Shown here piece after piece: positions 57,356 through 64,000 of a stretch of DNA of 64,000 bases. The stretch covers positions 2,852,001-2,916,000 of the forward strand of contig NC_079244.1 of assembly GCF_028009165.1 (NCBI RefSeq), in the 5' to 3' direction. Position numbers and translations under genes: made by a program. Positions within the stretch are counted from its first letter, which is position 1. Each line of letters starts with the position of its first letter. This DNA comes from Akanthomyces muscarius (Eukaryota > Ascomycota > Sordariomycetes > Hypocreales > Cordycipitaceae). The notes below the pieces were generated by a model that saw only the letters and a list, made by a program, of their open reading frames with translations, did not search any database and was not told the DNA's origin.

Positions 57356-59221
57356 ATGGCACCAAACCCCTTGGGTATGAACCCACGACACAAATGCACA
57401 ACGGCATCAACAAAACAAATCGCTGACAGGAAACAGACCTGGCGCTCAACGCGCTCCTCTTCGTCGTGCCGCTCGCGCACCTCCTCGTCGCGCCGCACAC
57501 CAAGGTCGAGGAGTCGTTCAACCTGCAGGCCGCGCACGACATCCTCCTCTACGGCACGCCCGTCGGGGAAGGCGCCGGCGCCGCCCTGACGGCGGCCTAC
57601 GACCACTTCACCTTCCCGGGCGCCGTCCCGCGCACCTTTGTCGGCGCCGTCGTCCTCGCGGGCGTGAGCCAGCCGCTCGTCGCCTTACTCGGCTTCCCGC
57701 TCGCGCAGCTCGTCGTGCGCGCCGTCCTCGGGGGCCTCAACGCCGCCTGCCTGCTCGTCTTCCGCCGGGCGCTTGACGCGGCGTTTGGCAAGGCGACGGG
57801 CCGGTGGTGGGTGGCGCTCACCGTCAGCCAGTTCCATCTCATGTTTTACCTGAGCAGGACGCTGCCCAACATGCTCTCCTTTGGCCTGAGTCCGTCCCTG
57901 CCCACGCCTCGAATGCGTCTCACAAGACTAGGCTAACAGAATCCGCGTTGTTGTAGCCACACTCGCTGCGGCGTTTCTCCTACCAAAAGCGACGCCGGCG
58001 CTTTCGTACGCGCGCCAGAAGCAGGCTCTCTTGCTGCTCGTCTTCTCCGCCGCCGTTTTCCGCTCCGAAACGGCCATTCTTCTCGGCAGCACGTGTCTGA
58101 TGCTGCTCGTGCGCGGCCGCGCCCACATTGCGCGTCTCGTGCCGTTGCTCGCGGGTCTGTCCGTCGGCGCGCTCGTCCTCAGCGTGCCCATCGACTCGTA
58201 CTTTTGGCAGCGCGTTCCCCTCTGGCCCGAGCTCGCGGGCTTCTACTACAACGCCGTGCTCGGCTCCTCGGCCGACTGGGGCACCTCGCCCTGGCACTAC
58301 TACTTCGCCTCCGCGCTGCCGCGGCTGCTGCTGAACCCGCTCGCCCTGCCGCTCGCGGCCGTGGCGCTGTGGCAGCCGGCCACCGCAGGCCCGGCGACGG
58401 ACCTCGTCGTGCCGAACCTGCTCTTTGTCGCCATCTACTCGGCGCAGCCGCACAAGGAGGCGCGCTTCATCTTTTACGTGGTGCCCGCGCTCACGGCCGC
58501 CGCCGCCCTGGGCGCCAATTACATATTTGCGCGCCGCACCAAGACCGTCCTCAACGCGCTCTTCGCTCTCGTGCTGCCTGTGACCGTGCTCGCTGCGCTG
58601 GCGGGCAGCGTGGGCATGCTCCTCCTCTCCTCGCTCAACTACCCGGGCGGCGACGCCGTTGCGCAGCTCTTCCGCCTCACGCAGTCCCCCACCGCCGCTG
58701 CGGGCGAGACCGTGTTCGTACACGCCGATGTGCTCACCTGCATGACAGGTCTGTCGCTCTTTGGCCAGAACCCGCACGGCCTGCCCCTCGCCCACGGCCC
58801 GCCGTCGCCGCTCCCTCCCGGCATCGCTCCGCCGCTGCTACTTTTTGACAAGACCGAGGATGAGGCGGACATGGCCCAGCCAGACTTTTGGACGCAATTC
58901 GACTATGTTCTAGCCGAAGACCCGAGCAAGGTCACCAGCGGTCAATGGAGGACGATCGGCGTCGTGCAGGGCTACGATGGCCTCGAGGTGCTACGTCCTG
59001 GCGCCACGGCCGGAGGCGACGACGACGATCTCGAGGCAAACCCGGAGGTGGCTAGCCTGCAACCGCCTGTTCTCGGCCGCGGCTTCATGGTGCGCAACAT
59101 TCGTAATTTCGTGCGGAGCGTCACGCGCGGCTGGTATGCCGGGCCGCGCATGGCGCCGCGCATTCGCATTTTGCAGCAAATCACGGCACAGTCGAGCCCA
59201 AGCAAGGCGACGGTCGCGTAG
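57356..59221 (+). CDS. alg12: ALG12, dolichyl-P-Man:Man7GlcNAc2-PP-dolichol alpha-1,6-mannosyltransferase
   Basis: Exons 57356-57374 (19 nt), 57437-57889 and 57957-59221 join in frame to 578 residues. The GT22 signature HTKVEESFNLQAAHD (about 27-41), with the acidic EE pair in the first luminal loop, is specific to ALG12-type enzymes. HFTFPGAVPRTF follows, then multiple hydrophobic segments and the conserved AQPHKEARFIFYVVP motif (GT22 HKE(E/A)RF). It adds the eighth mannose, alpha-1,6-linked, to the lipid-linked oligosaccharide on the ER luminal side, before ALG9 and glucosylation. The first exon encodes MAPNPL plus one base; its donor is GTATGA and the acceptor AACAG. The second donor is GTCCGT, non-standard, but its use gives FGL-TTLAAAFLLP, as expected for the family. 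The C-terminal 150 residues are a soluble tail. Confidence 0.92.
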
Positions 59222-59735
59222 CGTTTGTATACTACACATTAAATCACATGTATCAATATCAAGCCTATATTATTTCCGTTCAGGAACCATCACATGGCTC
59301 CTTTTGCTTCCTTCAAAACAGTTTTTTGTATTAGATGGGACAGTGGCGGTATATGAAGACAATAAAGTAACAAACACGAGTATGAATATATACGCCCATC
59401 TGAGTCGCTGTTTGCTAATGGGGGGCCATGAAGGAAACAAAGACGCCGGAACTTTCCCAGTAGAAAAAAATTGAATCATGCAGGTAAGACATCAACGATG
59501 AGAAGAGTTCAAACAAAGAACCCAGGCGCATGGCCGTCCAAACAAACATCCCGTGTTACTCATAAGTAATGTCCTCCCAAAAAGAAACTGTAAACCGAGG
59601 CTAAGATGCCGCGATGAAAAAAAAAAGACGATCCAAGGCGGCACGTTGGAAATTCGTGTATAATCCTGTGACGCCATTGGTATCCAATATATCATGTGCG
59701 AGGTATTCAAAAGGTGTCCAAGAGCTCCTTTGGCT
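59222..59735. other. Convergent 3' regions of ALG12 and adenylate cyclase
   Basis: About 510 bases, AT-rich, with A-runs near 59620. No gene is seen. Confidence 0.6.
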
Positions 59736-62700
59736 TTAGTCCTTGCTGCCTTCAATCTGCTTCGTGCTCTCGTCGGGGAGGGGGCCGTAGAGGGCCTTGT
59801 ATCGTGCGAGCTCCTCTTGCTGCTGCTTGAAGTGGTCAAAGACGGCCGCCATGGGGGCTCGCAACTCATTGAGCTCCTTAAGGACTATATTGCCCTTGGA
59901 AAGGTGGCGCATCGCCAGCGTGGAGACGCACGTCTCGATCCTGCTAACCTGGTGCTCCATAAAGTTGACGAGGAACCGCTCCGTCACCTCGCCGCCGCGC
60001 GTCTTCAGGCGCTCCATCAACTCCGTCTCGGGTGGCTGCAGCCCCGGTCCGCGCACCTCCTCCAGCGTGCTACACAGCATCTCTAAACGCAGGCTAATCT
60101 TCCAGAGCGCCCAGATATTTTCGGGGTCAAACGAGAGATCGCCGCCAGGGGCAATAGCCGCGGGCTTCTCGAGCTCGTCCCGGCGCTCATGCTGTGCGTG
60201 GAACTCGGTACGGCCGGCCAGCGCGTGAGGATACAGCGAGTAAACAATTTCAGGATTTTCGAGGCCCTTGAGCTTCTTCTCGCCCATTTCCTTGACTTCA
60301 AAACCTTGCGACGTCAGGCTGCGAAGATCTTTGCGGATAGCACTCGCATACGATTCGTCATCGTATCCTTCTTCAGATCCTGCGGACCCAGAGCGATCGG
60401 TATCTTGATAGTTTTCCAAACATCGTTGAATCTCGGAAATAAAGTCAGAGGACACGGTGATCTGACCGCCGTCCGCCACTGCCGATATACGAGACGCCTT
60501 GTTGACCATGGGACCGAAATAGTCCATGCGACGAGTGACTGGGTCCGTTTCACTCACGCAGTCACCAAAGTGTATACCCATACGCACTGACAGGCCCTTG
60601 AAGATCAGTGTGTTATCCTTATCGTACACCGCCTGGCCCGACATGGAGCTGAGAATTTCTGACGGCCAAGTAACCTCCAGAAGCTCGTTTTGAACCGCAA
60701 AGCACCATAGCAACGCAGATGTAGCAGTAGGGAAAGACACCATAAATGCATCTCCTTCCGTCTTGACTTCGTAACCACCAATGCGTCGCAACTGTCGTCG
60801 CATGACTTCGTTGTGGAGTTTGATACCTGATCGCATGGCACTAGGATACATTTCCCAGAGCGTTGTGGAGTTCTTGATATCAGTAAAGACGATTGATACG
60901 TTGCCGGTTGGTGCGGGAATTTCCGCTTCCAAGCGATTGAGCGACGAGTCGAGCACGTCTCCCTTGGTCTTGCGGCCTCTTCTCGTAGAGAGGACCTGCG
61001 CATCGTCGGGAACGCCAGATGGGTAGAGCGACATGCTGGTGCCACGATGCAAGCGAGAACGCTCCATTCTCCGCTTCAAGTCGGCAATGCTAATCATCAT
61101 GACCATAATCTTGCCTGAAGAGCCATAAGCCATGGCCAAATCTCGCAGCTTCTGGGCAGCACGCATGAGATCTTGGCGTTCAGATCTGGCAACATCAGTG
61201 ATCAGGCCGGGAGACAGGTACTCCCAGAGCTCGCTTGTGGCAATGAGGATAATCTCGTCGTGCTCCTGAATGGTCATCTGACGAATATGGGGGGCGGCTT
61301 GGACAGCAGGCATGAGGTCTACATAGCCAAATGCACGGGACACTTCCAACAGGTCGTTGAGGCGGCCGTTGCGAGATACCCAGCCTCCGGCTTCCCGAAT
61401 GCGGGAACGCTCGCTTGGTTCAGCAGGATCGTGCTTATGCGTCAATATTTGGTGCTTGCCATCGGTCTGGATAACCATAGCCTGCGCATTGCCAATATTG
61501 GCCACATAGAGATCCATGCCTTGCAGATACAGCACAGTCGCAACCCCACCAGAGTTGAGATCTTCCTTGCTGAGAACGACTGGTTGTGCGGAACCCCTGT
61601 GCGACTTCTTAGGACGGTCCTCGGCGTGCTGCACAGCAATGGAGACGAGGTCTTTGTTAAGCGAGAGAAACGCTCGACGCAAGGCATCGACAGGGGTCTC
61701 ATTGTTGCGCGTCTTGAGAGCCTTGAGCTCCATGGCAAAAATATGACCGAAGTTCTCATGCAAGTACTTGGCAATCTTTGACCCGCCACTCGAAAGCGCT
61801 TGGCCATCGAACAAACCGAGAAGCATTTCTGTGTCCGAAGAGTTGAATCGAGGGACGACCAAGTCCACAGTAGACAGATGCTCATTCTTGCCGAGGGTGT
61901 CTGCCATACCGTAGGGGAGGTGACCGGCTAACGAACCAGAAGTACGCACTCGCTTGTCTTCGCTTTGATCCGGGATACTCGGCTGGGTGAGGGTCACATC
62001 CATCAGTCCCAAAACTCGCAAATTGAGCAGCCTGCTAAAATCGGTGTACTCTTCCCGATTCACTGCCCCAGGGCCGCCAGGGCCCCAGGAGCTTTGCTTG
62101 ATCTCAAGTCGCTTGTTGCCCGACAAGTTGAGGTATCGCAGGTTAGGGTTCAAGTTCCAGTTCCAGTCGTAAGGAACGTTGGAAATATTATATTTGAGCG
62201 AATTGTTGCCGCAGTCAAGAACAGCCAACTTCTTGGCTCTGGAAATATCAGCCGGTAGGTTGGTAAATTTGTTTCCGTTAATATACAGTGCTTGGAGCAA
62301 GCTGGTCTCCTCAAGGTCGTCGGCCGGCAAGGTAGTCAAGCCGTTGCCAGATAGGTACAGCTCGACGAGCTGCGGCCAGCTCTTGATGGACCGCTGAGGC
62401 ATGTCGCCAATCTCCTCGTTGTATGAAAGATTAAGAACGCGAAGCTCAGTGAGCATTGTTATTTGGTCAAAAACATCGTCGTCCAGTCGGTTGTCTGCAA
62501 GAGACAGATTGCGAAGTGAACCCGCAAATGTATTTGTGAACCTCGACGACAGTCCAGAGTCTTTTCTAGAGGTGGAAGGCGGAGGTGTGACTGTAGACGA
62601 AGTAGTCTGCGAGGCTGTTCGAGAAACCACGGACGTTTTACGGCCGCCTTTGCCATACACAGATACAACAGAACTCTTGCGGTCGGGGTTCTGAGCCGGT

Positions 62701-64000
62701 GAAGGGCCAACACTCAGCAGAGTACTGGACGCCTGGCTTGGACGCCGGTCATCCACAAGTTCTTCCGTGCTTGGTGTGGACGACAGTGGTACGAGAGGCC
62801 CTGTTCTGCCGTTTTGCGAGGGAGGGGGGCCGCCAGAGTCCTCACCGGGAACCCGGGGCGGGCGAGAAGCCGGTTTTGGAAAGTTGTCGAGGACGTTGGA
62901 CGATGCATTGAGAATCTCGAGCTTGTTGGCCCACCAAATCTCCATCGGAAGTTTTGAAATATTGTTTCCTCGCACATCTAGCACCCTGAGTTCTGTAAGA
63001 CACCCAATTTGTGGGGGCAGCTCGCCAACAGAGTTATTGGCGATGCTGAAATGCTCCAGTCGGCTCAAGGCTCCAAGCTGCTGCGGCAGTGAGACAAAGT
63101 AGTTCTTGTCCAAAACCAGTTGCTCGAGGTTCATCATATGCGCGAACGCTGAATCAATACTTGCCAACTGAGCGTGGGAGAGGTTTAGGGTTTTGAGAGT
63201 GGGTACAGGCGCAATAATCTCGAACTTGTTCAGAGGATTGGAGTTGAGCTTGAGCAGACGAATGCGCTCGAAACCACCAACAAAGGACGAAATTTGGTTG
63301 TGAGCAGCGTACAGAATCTCCAGTTTCGGCAGTTCTGAGATGACATCAATGTTGGTGATATGGTTGTACTTGATGTCAAGCTCACGCAGGCTAATCAAAT
63401 CTCGGAATGTTTCAGGCATCTCACTGCCTAGTCGATTGTTGGTAATCAGTAGCTTCTCAAGGTTTTTCAACTGGCCGATCTCGTCAGGCAGTTCGCCAAT
63501 CGAGTTGAAGCTGAGATCCAAATCAACCAAGCTTTGCAGTTCGCAGATAAAGGTTGGGAAGGTGTCCAGGAAATTGGAGGAAATATTGAGCGTTCGGAGG
63601 GCCTGGTAAGCGTTGAAGTAGGGCGGAATATGTGTTAGCCGGTTATTCGCAAGATTCATCTTCAAGAGACCCGTCAAGGTATCCAATTCGGCATTATCGA
63701 GTTGCTCGACGCGATTGTTTGATACGTCGAGGTAGGTGAGCTTAGCTGCTCTGCTGAGGCTCAGTGGTAGCTTCCGCGCTTCGTTATTGTTGAACTTGAT
63801 GTCTCGTAGTTGTTTGCAAGACTGAATGAAGTCTCGCGGTACGTCTAGAGACAGGTTCCGCGACAGGTTAAGGGAGATGATATCTGCCGCTTTGAGGTAA
63901 AGAGAGATAGGAATGGTGACGAGGTTGCGGGCTGACAAGTCGACATAGTTGAGCTTTTGGTTTTGTGACATGCTGAGGTCCATGGTTCTAGAGTGGAAGT
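59736..64000 (-). CDS. cyr1: Adenylate cyclase (LRR-PP2C-cyclase), 5' part missing
   Basis: The reading frame is open to the right edge, so the N-terminal part (Ras-association and upstream regions in the family) lies outside. A Met codon at 63983 is internal, since homologous sequence continues through it. Numbering from that Met: leucine-rich repeats occupy about 10-660, interrupted by a Ser/Pro-rich disordered insert at about 365-490. A PP2C-like domain (FNSSDTEMLLGLFDGQ) lies at about 695-970. The class III cyclase domain is at about 1025-1215, with FTDIKNST (metal-binding Asp), GDAFMVSFPTA (second Asp), RMGIHFGDCV and MDYFGPMVNKASRISA. The C-terminal 200 residues include helices that in yeast bind Srv2/CAP. 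No intron is visible in this 4.2 kb part. The enzyme makes cAMP for PKA control of growth, sporulation and virulence traits, activated by Ras or G-alpha at the membrane. Confidence 0.95.
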   Translation of the reverse strand, partial: FHSRTMDLSMSQNQKLNYVDLSARNLVTIPISLYLKAADIISLNLSRNLSLDVPRDFIQSCKQLRDIKFNNNEARKLPLSLSRAAKLTYLDVSNNRVEQLDNAELDTLTGLLKMNLANNRLTHIPPYFNAYQALRTLNISSNFLDTFPTFICELQSLVDLDLSFNSIGELPDEIGQLKNLEKLLITNNRLGSEMPETFRDLISLRELDIKYNHITNIDVISELPKLEILYAAHNQISSFVGGFERIRLLKLNSNPLNKFEIIAPVPTLKTLNLSHAQLASIDSAFAHMMNLEQLVLDKNYFVSLPQQLGALSRLEHFSIANNSVGELPPQIGCLTELRVLDVRGNNISKLPMEIWWANKLEILNASSNVLDNFPKPASRPPRVPGEDSGGPPPSQNGRTGPLVPLSSTPSTEELVDDRRPSQASSTLLSVGPSPAQNPDRKSSVVSVYGKGGRKTSVVSRTASQTTSSTVTPPPSTSRKDSGLSSRFTNTFAGSLRNLSLADNRLDDDVFDQITMLTELRVLNLSYNEEIGDMPQRSIKSWPQLVELYLSGNGLTTLPADDLEETSLLQALYINGNKFTNLPADISRAKKLAVLDCGNNSLKYNISNVPYDWNWNLNPNLRYLNLSGNKRLEIKQSSWGPGGPGAVNREEYTDFSRLLNLRVLGLMDVTLTQPSIPDQSEDKRVRTSGSLAGHLPYGMADTLGKNEHLSTVDLVVPRFNSSDTEMLLGLFDGQALSSGGSKIAKYLHENFGHIFAMELKALKTRNNETPVDALRRAFLSLNKDLVSIAVQHAEDRPKKSHRGSAQPVVLSKEDLNSGGVATVLYLQGMDLYVANIGNAQAMVIQTDGKHQILTHKHDPAEPSERSRIREAGGWVSRNGRLNDLLEVSRAFGYVDLMPAVQAAPHIRQMTIQEHDEIILIATSELWEYLSPGLITDVARSERQDLMRAAQKLRDLAMAYGSSGKIMVMMISIADLKRRMERSRLHRGTSMSLYPSGVPDDAQVLSTRRGRKTKGDVLDSSLNRLEAEIPAPTGNVSIVFTDIKNSTTLWEMYPSAMRSGIKLHNEVMRRQLRRIGGYEVKTEGDAFMVSFPTATSALLWCFAVQNELLEVTWPSEILSSMSGQAVYDKDNTLIFKGLSVRMGIHFGDCVSETDPVTRRMDYFGPMVNKASRISAVADGGQITVSSDFISEIQRCLENYQDTDRSGSAGSEEGYDDESYASAIRKDLRSLTSQGFEVKEMGEKKLKGLENPEIVYSLYPHALAGRTEFHAQHERRDELEKPAAIAPGGDLSFDPENIWALWKISLRLEMLCSTLEEVRGPGLQPPETELMERLKTRGGEVTERFLVNFMEHQVSRIETCVSTLAMRHLSKGNIVLKELNELRAPMAAVFDHFKQQQEELARYKALYGPLPDESTKQIEGSKD

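Overview
The window is nuclear DNA of a filamentous ascomycete, most likely a Sordariomycete of the order Hypocreales. The evidence is: genes on both strands with short 50-70 nt introns (GTAAGT-type donors, CTAAC/CTGAC-like branch sites, CAG/TAG acceptors), long pyrimidine-rich leaders, and fungal-specific families (LRR-PP2C adenylate cyclase, Npr3, ABCC transporter with TMD0, DUF7896-like zinc-finger protein). No prokaryotic operon structure, tRNA, rRNA or CRISPR array was seen. Gene models were built by hand from reading frames, splice sites and family resemblance, and none was checked by database search.

Layout. 1.9-3.1 kb (-): SFT2, Golgi vesicle transport. 7.7-9.2 kb (+): a bHLH transcription factor behind a leader and promoter of more than 4 kb that carries tandem E-boxes. 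10.2-12.7 kb (-): NPR3, a GATOR1/SEACIT subunit of TORC1 control. 14.8-16.1 kb (+): ethanolamine kinase of the Kennedy pathway. 17.3-20.0 kb (+): a CCCH plus RING-IBR-RING gene with two in-frame stop codons. 20.0-28.3 kb: a gene desert of about 8 kb. 28.3-33.1 kb (+): a 1570-residue C2H2 protein. 34.0-36.1 kb (-): an MFS phosphate/glycerophosphodiester-type transporter. 36.1-40.4 kb: a second gene-poor stretch. 40.4-45.6 kb (-): three genes for secreted proteins (glyoxalase fold, serine beta-lactamase fold, Thr-rich protein with two PAN/apple-like domains). 47.7-52.7 kb (-): a 12-exon ABCC transporter. 52.7-57.3 kb: an accessory-looking segment with a polytopic membrane protein gene and a decayed copy of two exons of the ABCC gene. 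57.4-59.2 kb (+): ALG12. 59.7-64.0 kb (-): adenylate cyclase, whose 5' part lies beyond the right edge.

The housekeeping genes concern secretion and glycosylation (SFT2, ALG12), phospholipid synthesis (EKI1) and nutrient signalling (NPR3, adenylate cyclase, phosphate transporter). They do not form a single pathway. The accessory part, with secreted enzymes, an ABC exporter and a membrane protein, has no biosynthetic synthase, so it is not a recognisable metabolite cluster. The observations most worth checking are the doubly interrupted RBR ligase gene, the ABC exon relic, and an 8-mer, TACTGGTA, that recurs in the gene-free DNA across the window.
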